Assembly: GCA_023383055.1 (NCBI GenBank) | Contig: JAHDYP010000005.1 | Location: 1,016-46,384, forward strand | DNA length: 45,369 bases | Direction: 5' to 3' | Origin: Verrucomicrobiota bacterium | GTDB taxonomy: Bacteria; Verrucomicrobiota; Verrucomicrobiia; Limisphaerales; JAHDYP01 | Part shown: one piece after another, positions 17,930-25,619 of the stretch | Position numbering within the stretch: the stretch's first letter is position 1 | Layout of the letters: each line of letters begins with the position of its first letter | The notes under the pieces: generated by a model | Databases searched by the model: none | Told to the model about the DNA's origin: nothing | Seen by the model: the letters and a program-made list of their open reading frames with translations, nothing else | Made by a program: the position numbers and the translations under genes

Positions 17930-17975
17930 TCAGTAAGCCCATTTCATCTATATGTCAACAGTTTATTTGTATACA
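17930..17975 (-). promoter_or_regulatory. candidate promoter and operator of marR-lnt2-aas
   Basis: On the minus strand a perfect -35 TTGACA (17953-17958) is followed after 17 bases by a weak -10 TACTGA (17930-17935), placing the start point at or next to the GTG of marR. Just upstream lies the palindrome TGTATACA (17968-17975), and ACAGTTT is repeated directly at 17958-17964 and 17973-17979. MarR operators are often AT-rich palindromes in such positions; binding is inferred. Confidence 0.4.
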
Positions 17976-18116
17976 GTTTGCCGCGGCCTGATTCAAGCGC
18001 CACCCTGGTCAGGGACCCACGTCCGATCTCACCAACCAACCCCGTGCGCTTGCTCAAGGACAATCCCGCTTCTGGCTTGCGCGGCTTACCTCACAGCCCT
18101 ACCGTGCCCCCCCGTT

Positions 18117-18968
18117 ATGGCAAAACTCGCTCATCAACAGGTCGCTCTTTGCCGACATCGTGGCTCTTGGCCAGCCCGCTCCTTGTTCGCCGCCGGTTTC
18201 GCGGCTCTCCTTTCCCTCGTTCCCTCGGCACAGGGCGCCACGCTCTCCGCCGACATTCTCTGGTTGGTGGATACTTCGGGCAGCATGTATGAGGACAACA
18301 AGTTGCCGGCAATGCGATCCCGTATTAACCGGTTCAACGATGCCATGGTGTCCCATGGCATCGACGCGCGCTACGGGCTCGTGACCTTTCGAGGAACGGA
18401 ATCCCTGCAACAAGACTTTGTCGATTTCGCAACCTTCACCTCCCCCACGAGTCCCTTCAGCCTGCTCAGCCACCTGGAAGGCGGAGGCGCTCATCCGGAA
18501 CTCGGCTCGGACGCCATCCTGCTCGGCCTGAACAAGGCCTCGTTCCGCCCCGATGCCGTGATCAATCTGATCCTGTTCTCGGACGAAGATGACCAGAGCT
18601 CGTTGGAGGCATTCCTGGCCGCCGATCGACTGCTTTCGGATTACAGCGCCCTGTTCAACGCTATTGTTGATCCTTCCTTCGTGCACACCAGTACCGGACA
18701 GGGCAATGTCCTTGAACGTTATGGCGTGCTCGCCGCCAACCATGAGGGTGCCTTGTTCGACCTCAGCCAATTCCTCGCGCCAGAGACGGCCGACGCGTTC
18801 TTCGACAGTTTCACCGCCGCCAAAGTCCGCGAGATTCGGTCCGCCGCCTCGATTCCCGAGCCTGGAGGCAGTCTGTTGGTCTCGTTCCTGATCCTGCTGA
18901 CCCTCGTTTCCAGGGAATGTTCCCGGGCTGGATTGGCCGCTCATGGCCGACGCCCCCCTGCGCCTTAG
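18117..18968 (+). CDS. secreted von Willebrand factor A domain protein with PEP-CTERM-like tail
   Basis: From ATG 18117 the 283-residue product has a basic N-terminus and a hydrophobic signal segment (SLFAAGFAALLSLVPSAQG), then a VWA domain starting ILWLVDTSGSMYEDN with the DxSxS metal-ion site, and LILFSDEDDQSS as the later acidic strand. It ends with IPEPGGSLLVSFLILLTL and basic residues, the three-part layout of PEP-CTERM sorting signals recognised by exosortase. VWA domains mediate metal-dependent adhesion. Upstream in-frame ATGs lie in the promoter region of marR. No exosortase gene is in this window. Confidence 0.8.
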   Translation: MAKLAHQQVALCRHRGSWPARSLFAAGFAALLSLVPSAQGATLSADILWLVDTSGSMYEDNKLPAMRSRINRFNDAMVSHGIDARYGLVTFRGTESLQQDFVDFATFTSPTSPFSLLSHLEGGGAHPELGSDAILLGLNKASFRPDAVINLILFSDEDDQSSLEAFLAADRLLSDYSALFNAIVDPSFVHTSTGQGNVLERYGVLAANHEGALFDLSQFLAPETADAFFDSFTAAKVREIRSAASIPEPGGSLLVSFLILLTLVSRECSRAGLAAHGRRPPAP

Positions 18969-19187
18969 CCGCATCACCCCCGCGAATGGGCGTTTTTCAC
19001 GCTGGGAGAGGCCGCCATCGGTCGGCGCCGGGATTCGGAAAAGGGACCCTCGGACAAGACACTCTGACAATTCGAACGCCACGCCGATGAGATCGAGCGT
19101 TTCCTCCGTCACCGCGCCACGAGCATCAATCCCTCCTCGAATTACCGACCGACGATTCCACGCCCAACCCCGTCAGCAGAACTCGGT

Positions 19188-19775
19188 TCACTGGCCCGCG
19201 GATGAAACCGCCGCCTGAAACGACGTCAGGAAACCCGCAAACGCTGTCAATTCACTGTTGAACCGTTCGGAAAGCGCCATCAGGGAGAACTCGAACGACT
19301 CTTCTCCAACCCGGACAAAGACAACCCGTCCACCGAATGCGATCCCTTGCGCGTCGCGCCACTCCAGATCGAACGCCGGTCCCGATTCGGCCTCGGTGTG
19401 GCAGACAGTCTCCCGGCGAATCTCCGCTCCCGGCACCCGGGATTGCGCTTGCTGACGAAGCTTCTCGATCGCCGGCGCGCCTTCCTTGGCCGACGTATCC
19501 CGCAGCAAACGAATCGTGATGAGGCAGCGCTTGGCGCCGACTAACCGCACCACACCGCCTTGATCCGGTTCGACTTGCCAACCGACCGGCGGCATGAACA
19601 GAAAAGTCTTCTGCCCAATGGTGAGCACCCCGGTCGTGATTGTGCCCATCTCTGGCAACTCCTGCCGCCAGATGCTGGATTTCATGCCGACCGCCACCGC
19701 TTCGGAAGCGACGCACGGTTCGACGGCCAGGATCACGGCGGAAAACAACAACGGAATTAGCGCCTCAGTCTTCAT
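19188..19775 (-). CDS. secreted protein of unknown function, last gene of pseudopilin operon
   Basis: A 195-residue product with signal peptide (MKTEALIPLLFSAVILA...VASEA). The mature part is a single compact alpha/beta-looking domain (TITTGVLTIGQKTFLFMPPVGW, later VVFVRVGEESFEFSLMALS). No family was recognised. AGGTGGAG precedes the ATG at 19775, and the gene follows the PilX-like gene with a 21-base gap, so it is probably the last cistron of the pseudopilin operon and may be a periplasmic accessory factor. The 219 bases between its stop and the VWA gene contain no gene I can support. Confidence 0.65.
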   Translation of the reverse strand: MKTEALIPLLFSAVILAVEPCVASEAVAVGMKSSIWRQELPEMGTITTGVLTIGQKTFLFMPPVGWQVEPDQGGVVRLVGAKRCLITIRLLRDTSAKEGAPAIEKLRQQAQSRVPGAEIRRETVCHTEAESGPAFDLEWRDAQGIAFGGRVVFVRVGEESFEFSLMALSERFNSELTAFAGFLTSFQAAVSSAGQ

Positions 19776-19796
19776 AGCTCCACCTCAGTTGCCTCC

Positions 19797-21548
19797 CTAG
19801 TAACCGCCGCCCATGTAGTCCGAATCCTCCGTCGTGTGCGGGGGCAGCATGGTCCACTGACCCCGGATGAGGGTGCGGACGGCCGGAGTGCCGGGTGGCA
19901 ACTTGGTGGGATCAAGAAAGTTGTTGTCGAAATTCCAGTTCCGCGTCGGCGGGTTGTAGATCCCGATCGTGCTGCCGGTTCCGCGCCAGGGCGCCGTCGC
20001 CACTTCGCTCTCGAACATGACAACCATCGATCCGTTGTAGGTGAGGGTGTCGCCCCCCCAGTCCTCGAGAAACCGCGGGAAATTCTCCACCCCCCCGCTG
20101 TAGGAACCCGTGGTGGTCTTCACGATACCCGCCATAATGGCGGCGTTGACCGTCGTACTCTGGGCGAGCCTGCTGCTGAGGCTCTTCGTACCGTTGCTGT
20201 CGGACCAGCCTGTGGAGAGGATGGTGATCGCGTCGCTAATGAGGGCCGCCGGTTTGGTTTGCGACGTATTGTCCGTTCCCAAAGCGGACGAGGGCGCGTT
20301 ATAATGACCCTGCACGTACAACGGCTGCGGCGTGGCGACGGTCAAGCCCGAGGGCGGCAAGGTCTGCCCATTCACAATCTTGATGCCCGGTTGCGTGTCC
20401 GTGGTCTGCGAGCGCAGGTCCTTGACGTAGACCGAACTGATGTCCCGACCGAGGGCCGTCTTGATTGGATTGGAAGTGTTGTTGTAGTCCCTGAGTTTGC
20501 CGACGTCCAACACCGTTGCTTTCACGGTCTTGCCTTCGCGCTTATTGTAAAACGTCGTGTTGGTGCCGATAAAATTCCTCGCGGCACTCCAGGGGATGCT
20601 GGGACTCCCCAGCACGTTTGGGCCCCCGAAGGCTTCCACCCGGTTGTTGTAGACCAACACAACCACATCGGCCTTGTTGTAATAACGCTCCTTCCCCATC
20701 TGCGAATTCGGGTCTTCGCCCGTGGGCGGCATCTCGACAATCTGCCGCACCGAAGCGGGGCTGTTATCGGTGCCGATCGGCATGTTCAGCGAGTTCACCC
20801 CGCCATCGTGCTCCGCCTCGTAGACGATGGTGCCGCCCGAGCGATTCAAGGGATCTCCCGGCATCTTGTCGTGGATGATCTCGCCGGCGGCGGTCACATC
20901 TCCCAGGAAGCGCAGCGTGGCCTGAGGTTGCGCGTACAGGTTGCCGTTGCTGTGCACGCGACCGCGCACAGTCATGTTGGGCCCCGGGTTGATCTCGAGG
21001 TGCATGTTGTAGAAGATCGCGAACTGAAACAGCGGTATCGTCGCCAATTGCACGTCCTGCCCCACGGCGGCGGTGATGTCGAAGCGCGAATTCGCCCGCC
21101 GTGCGTTCGAGACGATTCGAATGGTGGCGGCATATCCATGCAATCCCTGGTACTGGGAAATCAGCGGCGACACGGCCCAGGGCGACGTGACCCCGATATA
21201 GGTCTGGCCCACTCCACCGGAGGCGTTGTTGAATTCGTAGCCTCCCCAGAAGGAGTTCTCCTCTGTAGTCGGCACCATCGCGGCGTAGCTGGACAGACGG
21301 GAGTGGACGGTCGCCGCCCCCGCCGTTTGGTAGTCGGTCGAGAGGTTGGCCAGCACCTTCTCGGTGGCCGCTTCCGCCGCCGCCAGCGACTCCAGATACT
21401 GGTTGTGGCGTTCGTTGAGGGTGGCGTTGTTCGTGGTCCACACGAGCGTGGAGCCCAGGATGGCGAGACTTACTGCGCCCAGCACAGTCACGGTGGCCAG
21501 GGCATACCCGGCTTCCCCTCGCCGCGAATGAAGTTTTCTTGCGTTCAT
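19797..21548 (-). CDS. large PilX-like pilus-assembly protein
   Basis: The 583-residue protein starts with a prepilin-like N-terminus: a basic stretch, then GEAGYALATVTVLGAVSLAILGSTL, a single hydrophobic helix followed by a helical region with LNERHNQYLESLAAAEAATE. This is the layout of PilX/PilO-like minor pilins of the type IV pilus or type II secretion system. The large C-terminal part (VRGRVHSNGNLYAQPQATLRFLGDV in pieces, with many Gly/Asn/Thr) looks like an extended beta domain and is far larger than usual for PilX (about 200). AAGGA precedes ATG 21548. It lies between PilW-like and accessory genes. Confidence 0.75.
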   Translation of the reverse strand: MNARKLHSRRGEAGYALATVTVLGAVSLAILGSTLVWTTNNATLNERHNQYLESLAAAEAATEKVLANLSTDYQTAGAATVHSRLSSYAAMVPTTEENSFWGGYEFNNASGGVGQTYIGVTSPWAVSPLISQYQGLHGYAATIRIVSNARRANSRFDITAAVGQDVQLATIPLFQFAIFYNMHLEINPGPNMTVRGRVHSNGNLYAQPQATLRFLGDVTAAGEIIHDKMPGDPLNRSGGTIVYEAEHDGGVNSLNMPIGTDNSPASVRQIVEMPPTGEDPNSQMGKERYYNKADVVVLVYNNRVEAFGGPNVLGSPSIPWSAARNFIGTNTTFYNKREGKTVKATVLDVGKLRDYNNTSNPIKTALGRDISSVYVKDLRSQTTDTQPGIKIVNGQTLPPSGLTVATPQPLYVQGHYNAPSSALGTDNTSQTKPAALISDAITILSTGWSDSNGTKSLSSRLAQSTTVNAAIMAGIVKTTTGSYSGGVENFPRFLEDWGGDTLTYNGSMVVMFESEVATAPWRGTGSTIGIYNPPTRNWNFDNNFLDPTKLPPGTPAVRTLIRGQWTMLPPHTTEDSDYMGGGY

Positions 21549-21572
21549 AAAGTCCTTCTGATTCCGGAGGAT

Positions 21573-22202
21573 CTACTCCAGCGCTCGCCGTGTAATCCGG
21601 GTGTGCAGTTGGTAGTAGTCGAAATAGCCTCCGCTCCCGATCATGAGATTCGGGCTGACCAATTGCGAGAAGTGCATCGTCAACCCAATCACCCGGTTGT
21701 TCATGTTGTTCGTCAAGACCGTCCCGGCGTGATTCTCCCCTCGGAAGATCAGTTGATTCGTGATCGAATGCGCCAGCACCACCACCGCCGTGCTGCCATC
21801 CTCCGTTCGCTTGAGCAGACTGTCCGAAGGATCCCAAAAGTACCTGATATACCGGCTTTCATCGTCTTTGCGCGGATAGACCTGAATGGCATTCCCGATC
21901 TGGGGCTCTCCCATGGGCTGCGGAACAAACTCGCCTACGCTGCCTGTGCCCACTCGAATCACTCCCGCCGACCGCACATCCGCAACCAACCGGCTCAGGG
22001 CGCGTCGCGCCTCATCGCTGGCGCCCAACTTCGCGCGGACGAGCTCGTTCAGCTCGAGACCCGAGATGTGCACAAACAGGAAGCCGACGGTGGTTACCAC
22101 GAACAAACCAAGCGAAATCATCAGTTCGCACAAGGTCATGGCGGCTTCGCGTCGTCGGCCGCGCCCGATCGAAGGACGCCCGGTGTAAAAACGTATCTTC
22201 AT
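21573..22202 (-). CDS. PilW/GspJ-like pseudopilin
   Basis: The 209-residue protein has an N-terminal basic segment and the class III prepilin pattern REAAMTLCELMISLGLFVVTTVGFLF, with a Glu five residues into the hydrophobic helix as in pilins (cleavage would precede the helix; Ala-Met replaces the usual Gly-Phe). The globular part (ALSRLVADVRSAGVIRVGTG, YPRKDDESRYIRYFW) resembles GspJ/PilW minor pilins. The start overlaps the stop of the upstream PilV-like gene as ATGA, showing coupled translation. Confidence 0.82.
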   Translation of the reverse strand: MKIRFYTGRPSIGRGRRREAAMTLCELMISLGLFVVTTVGFLFVHISGLELNELVRAKLGASDEARRALSRLVADVRSAGVIRVGTGSVGEFVPQPMGEPQIGNAIQVYPRKDDESRYIRYFWDPSDSLLKRTEDGSTAVVVLAHSITNQLIFRGENHAGTVLTNNMNNRVIGLTMHFSQLVSPNLMIGSGGYFDYYQLHTRITRRALE

Positions 22203-22651
22203 TGGTCGGCGGCACGGTAAGTTATGATTGTATTCGTGAAGATCCCCCGACTTCCGAACTCCCAGATGCAGTCGACCTGGACCATTTTGATCGGCGGATT
22301 GGCGGAAATCGTGGTCACGGTCGTGAAGTTCGTGGCGTAGGCGATGTTGTTCCCCACCACCGGGATGTCGAGCACTTCCACCGTCGTCGGGTGTGGCCCG
22401 GTGGCGAGCTGATCGATCGGCGGATACGCGAGTCTATCCCACTTCGCGGCTCGCGTCTGTTCCAGGCGCATCACGGCCAGCGACTGCGCCGCCAGGGAAT
22501 AGGCCGACCACTCGGCCCGCGTGGCTGCCTGCATATAGCTGGCGATCATGCCGCTGATCAGGATGCCCCCAATCACGATGGCCAATACGACCTCTATCAG
22601 CGTGAAAGCTGCTGATTTGTTGCCGCGACCCGAGTGTGATTTTGCGATCAT
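22199..22651 (-). CDS. PilV/GspI-like pseudopilin
   Basis: The 150-residue protein has a clear prepilin signature: AAFTLIEVVLAIVIGGILISG after a short basic leader, with the processing site probably before Phe and Glu at +5. The rest (ATRAEWSAYSLAAQSLAVMRLEQTRAAKW) is the typical long N-terminal helix of a PilV/GspI minor pilin, followed by a small beta domain. It is the first gene of the four-gene operon. An inverted repeat GCTAGT-CC-ACTAGC (22676-22689) lies about 25 bases upstream. Confidence 0.88.
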   Translation of the reverse strand: MIAKSHSGRGNKSAAFTLIEVVLAIVIGGILISGMIASYMQAATRAEWSAYSLAAQSLAVMRLEQTRAAKWDRLAYPPIDQLATGPHPTTVEVLDIPVVGNNIAYATNFTTVTTISANPPIKMVQVDCIWEFGSRGIFTNTIITYRAADQ

Positions 22652-23118
22652 TCCGTGGCGGTAATTAAAGCAGTTGCTAGTCCACTAGCCGCACTTTCAC
22701 AGCGCTTTATGACGGGGTTCAACCGAAGTTCTTGCTGGTGAATTCCATTCACCCGAGCGCGCGAAACTCGGAACGCGCATCCCCCTGCTGAATGGCCCTA
22801 AGTCGCTCCGCCAACAGGCCCTGGACACAGAGGTGCTTTCCTGAAGCATCGTCCCGATTCCTGTTTCGACAGCACCACAACTCAGGACACAACCGGGCGT
22901 CCTCGACCCTTATGGAGTCGCATTCTCGGGTCGCCCGCATACGGTCTCCTGGATGTTCGCCCCCCCGGCCGCCGCGGTAAGTGTCCCGTCTGCGCGTCGT
23001 CGCACTATGGCGCTCCCCCCGCAATCCAGCCCACACGGTGGAGGGTCGTAACATTTTGGATGCACAAGGTGTGACGAAGCGTTGACTTTCCGCGGGCTTT
23101 CAAGCTATCTGGCGGATC
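22652..23118. other. 467-base divergent intergenic region
   Basis: This gap separates the minus-strand pseudopilin operon from the plus-strand propeller gene. Near the left end is the inverted repeat GCTAGT-CC-ACTAGC (22676-22689) with TTAATT between it and the pilin ATG. At the right end is a candidate promoter (23082-23111). The middle, about 22700-23070, contains no supported gene, RNA or repeat that I can see. Confidence 0.5.
23082..23111 (+). promoter_or_regulatory. candidate promoter of the PD40 propeller gene
   Basis: TTGACT (23082-23087) is followed after 18 bases by TATCTG (23106-23111). The predicted start, about 23117, is only two bases before the ATG at 23119, suggesting a leaderless or very short 5' end. 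Confidence 0.35.
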
Positions 23119-25008
23119 ATGTTTCCAAGTGGAAGATCTGCAATCCCCCTGGTTCTGTTGCTCGCGGTGCTTTCGTGCCCCGGCAACCAAGCGGCTGACT
23201 CCGCGCTTTGGCAGCACAAACGAGTCACACTGGGCCCTTTGGACTTCTCGTTTGTCGACGCCAGGAGTTTCCAGATGAATGAAGGGTGCCGGCTGGCACT
23301 GCTTCGGAACGATGATGACGGGACCTTTCGAGTAGTCTTGGATGGCGTGGCCGGCCCACCATTCGACCGTGTCGACCGTCAGTTCTTGAGCTTCAGTCCC
23401 GACGGCAGGCGACTGGCCTACATCGCCGCGCGATCGGGCTCGGAATGCGTCGTGGTCGATCATGCCGCCGGCCCGAAGTTCGACGAGATTGTGCGGGGAT
23501 CGCTGTCGTTCAGCCCGGATGGCAAGCGCTTCGCCTATATCGGAAGCCAAGGGGGATCACCTGTCGTGGTGGTCGACGGCGAGGCCAGTCCCGTGCTCAA
23601 AGTAGTTGGAGAGGAGATGGTCATCTTCAGCCCCGACGGCAAGCGGTTCGCCTATGTGGCCGGTGATGGTTTGACACAGTGGGTGGTCACCGATGGCAAG
23701 GCCGGCCCCCAGTACGAAGGAATCCTCAGAGGAACGATCGCATTCAGCCCGGACGCGCGCCGAGTGGCCTATGGCGCTCGGGAATACAACCGAGACGTGG
23801 TCGTCGTGGATGGGGTGCCCGGTCCGCCAGTTGACCGCATTCGATATCGCTCACTGCTGTTTAGCCCGGATGGACGCCGGTTTGCCTACGTCGCAGATAA
23901 GGCGGGCCGGCAGCAGGTCGTCATCGACGGCATAGCCTCTCCCGAAGTGGCGGCCATTGGCGCCGAGAGCCCCCTTTTCAGCCCCGATGGCAAGCGCTTC
24001 GCCTACGTGGCCATGAACGAAGGCAAGGAGTTCGTGACCGTGGACGGACTGAAGAGTGAGCTATTCGACGCCATTATTCCCGCGTCGCTGGTTTTCAGTC
24101 CTGACGGGAAGCGCTACGCCTTCGCCGCCCGAATGGGAGACAAGGGCGCGGTGGTGGTCGACGGCAAGGCCGGAGACTGGAATGACGGGATTATGGTGGG
24201 GACTCCGGTCTTCAGCCCTGACGGCAAGCGGTTCGCCTACGGAGCGAGGAAGGCTGATCGCCACTTTGTGGTCATCGATGGGGTCCCCGGGCCGGAGTTC
24301 GATTCGCTGGGCAGGGACATGCTCAAGTTCAGTCCGGACGGAAGTCGACTGGCATACGCGGCAAGCCGAAATGGACGTTGGCATCTTGTCGTCGACGGAA
24401 AGTTGGGACCGGAGTTCGAAGGTATTGTCGCGGACTCGATCACCTTTAGTCCCGACGGCAAACGCTTGGCTTACCTGGCGGGTTCGGGGGCACGGCAGCA
24501 GGTTGTGGTCGACGGCAAGGCCGGACCCGCCTGCGATTTCCACCCGGCGACGCGTCCCCGCTTCAGCCCGGACGGCCGCAGGTTCGCCTATGCTCTGGCG
24601 CGTGACGGCCGTTGGCAGGTTTCATTGGATGGGGAACTCGGACCCCTTTACGATGCGATCGCCGACGGCTCACCGCTTTTCAGCCCCGATGGCAGCCGGG
24701 TCGCTTATGTAGCCAAGCGACAGAACAGCATGGTTGTGGTGATGGATGGCCACGAAGCGGGAGAGTGGGATGGCATCCTCTCGGGTACGCCCGTCTTCAG
24801 CACCGACGGCAAACGGATCGCCTATGCAGTCGCAGCGGAAAACCAACGCCGGATGATCGTTGAAGGGACCGCCGGGCCGGATTTTGCCGCGATCCTTGTT
24901 GCCCCAGTGGTCTGCGCCGACGGCTTCCTTCGGTATCTTGCCGCCGAGCAGACCGCCGCCGGAATGATGCTCGTCGCCGTTGAGGTTCCTGGCTTCGGTT
25001 ACAAGTGA
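23119..25008 (+). CDS. exported PD40/WD40-like beta-propeller protein with ~15 repeats
   Basis: The 629-residue product starts with a signal peptide (IPLVLLLAVLSCPGNQAADS; VLSC is only a poor lipobox). From residue 92 it is built of 13 units of exactly 39 residues, each beginning FSPDGKRFAYVA or a close variant and containing a VVVDGKAGP-like strand; one degenerate unit precedes and one follows. This is the PD40 (TolB-like) propeller-blade signature. Ligand unknown; PD40 proteins are often periplasmic or surface scaffolds. The unusually regular period implies recent duplication or strong structural constraint. It is divergent from the pseudopilin operon. Confidence 0.85.
   Translation: MFPSGRSAIPLVLLLAVLSCPGNQAADSALWQHKRVTLGPLDFSFVDARSFQMNEGCRLALLRNDDDGTFRVVLDGVAGPPFDRVDRQFLSFSPDGRRLAYIAARSGSECVVVDHAAGPKFDEIVRGSLSFSPDGKRFAYIGSQGGSPVVVVDGEASPVLKVVGEEMVIFSPDGKRFAYVAGDGLTQWVVTDGKAGPQYEGILRGTIAFSPDARRVAYGAREYNRDVVVVDGVPGPPVDRIRYRSLLFSPDGRRFAYVADKAGRQQVVIDGIASPEVAAIGAESPLFSPDGKRFAYVAMNEGKEFVTVDGLKSELFDAIIPASLVFSPDGKRYAFAARMGDKGAVVVDGKAGDWNDGIMVGTPVFSPDGKRFAYGARKADRHFVVIDGVPGPEFDSLGRDMLKFSPDGSRLAYAASRNGRWHLVVDGKLGPEFEGIVADSITFSPDGKRLAYLAGSGARQQVVVDGKAGPACDFHPATRPRFSPDGRRFAYALARDGRWQVSLDGELGPLYDAIADGSPLFSPDGSRVAYVAKRQNSMVVVMDGHEAGEWDGILSGTPVFSTDGKRIAYAVAAENQRRMIVEGTAGPDFAAILVAPVVCADGFLRYLAAEQTAAGMMLVAVEVPGFGYK
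23392..24912 (+). repeat. 117-bp in-frame tandem repeat, 13 units
   Basis: Thirteen consecutive units of 117 bases encode the 39-residue propeller blades. Unit boundaries fall at the TTCAGCCC(C/G)GA(C/T)GG-like start of each FSPDG motif. The DNA units differ by many substitutions, but each of the five unit lengths counted (units 1-4 and 10 among them) equals 39 codons. Confidence 0.85.
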
Positions 25009-25097
25009 CCTGCGCGAATTGACCCTGAGTTCCCCCTGGCACTAGAGGACTGAGTCCTGATCCAACGAGTCGATTACCCCGCGAACTTCCATTGACG

Positions 25098-25113
25098 ACA
25101 CAATAGATTGTGT
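25098..25113 (+). promoter_or_regulatory. NrdR box 1
   Basis: ACACAATAGATTGTGT is a 16-base palindrome (7-base perfect arms) that fits the NrdR-box pattern ACACwATATwTwGTGT at all but one or two positions. It follows a TTGACG -35-like element (25092-25097) and stands 51 bases before the nrdR ATG, so NrdR binding would block the promoter of nrdR itself. Confidence 0.75.
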
Positions 25114-25128
25114 GGTACCTCTCGGAGG

Positions 25129-25144
25129 CCACAGCATCCAGTGT
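25129..25144 (+). promoter_or_regulatory. NrdR box 2 (degenerate)
   Basis: CCACAGCATCCAGTGT keeps the outer CAC and GTGT and central AT of the NrdR box, about 11 of 16 positions. Its centre is 31 bases from box 1, i.e. three helical turns, the spacing known for paired NrdR boxes. Weaker by itself; the spacing is the main support. Confidence 0.5.
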
Positions 25145-25163
25145 GGATGGTTCTGGCCCCGTT

Positions 25164-25619
25164 ATGCGTTGTCCCAAGTGCGGCGGACAAGATGATAAGG
25201 TGATCGATTCCCGAACATCACGCGAAGGCTCTACCATACGCCGCCGTCGCGAGTGTCTCCAATGCCAGCACCGCTTCACCACCTATGAGGAAATCGAACG
25301 GGAAGGACTGGTCGTGGTCAAACGCGACGGCCGACGCGAGGATTTTTCCAAAGACAAATTGCTCTCGGGCATTCGCAAAGCCTGCCAAAAACGCCCCATC
25401 AGCCCACGCGCCGTGGAAGATCTCGTCGAAAGAATCGTCGATGAATTGACCGACAACTATGATCGCGAAGTGCCCGGTTCCGCCATCGGCGAGCGCGTCA
25501 TGGACGGCCTGCGCGAATTGGATGAAGTGGCTTATGTCCGGTTCGCGAGCGTCTATCGGCGCTTCCAGGAGGCAACCGATTTCGTTCAGGCCGTAAAAAC
25601 TCTCGAGGAGGCCCCATGA
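25164..25619 (+). CDS. nrdR: ribonucleotide reductase regulator NrdR
   Basis: NrdR is the ATP/dATP-sensing repressor of ribonucleotide reductase genes. The 151-residue length is standard. The N-terminal zinc ribbon is MRCPKCGG (C3, C6) with CLQCQHRF (C31, C34), and the Arg-rich DNA-binding turn is TIRRRRE. The ATP-cone follows: VVKRDGRREDFSKDKLLSGI and VPGSAIGERVMDGL. ATG 25164 is chosen since the zinc ribbon must be near the N-terminus. Two NrdR-box-like palindromes precede it, indicating autoregulation. Its stop overlaps the next gene as ATGA. No nrdA or nrdB is in the window. Confidence 0.96.
   Translation: MRCPKCGGQDDKVIDSRTSREGSTIRRRRECLQCQHRFTTYEEIEREGLVVVKRDGRREDFSKDKLLSGIRKACQKRPISPRAVEDLVERIVDELTDNYDREVPGSAIGERVMDGLRELDEVAYVRFASVYRRFQEATDFVQAVKTLEEAP

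Noticed and set aside
18943..19218. 91-codon frame after the VWA gene
   Set aside because: No ribosome site, no domain, atypical composition; overlaps ends of two better genes.
19836..22220. 794-codon open frame on the plus strand across the pseudopilin operon
   Set aside because: Opposite to three genes with prepilin signatures and coupled starts; composition (Arg/His-rich) is that of a shadow frame.
22676..22689. GCTAGT-CC-ACTAGC as a specific operator of the pseudopilin operon
   Set aside because: Six-base arms are common by chance; kept only as a description of the intergenic gap.
23392..24912. Regular repeats considered as a CRISPR array
   Set aside because: Period is 117 bases, units are in frame and encode FSPDG-type propeller blades.
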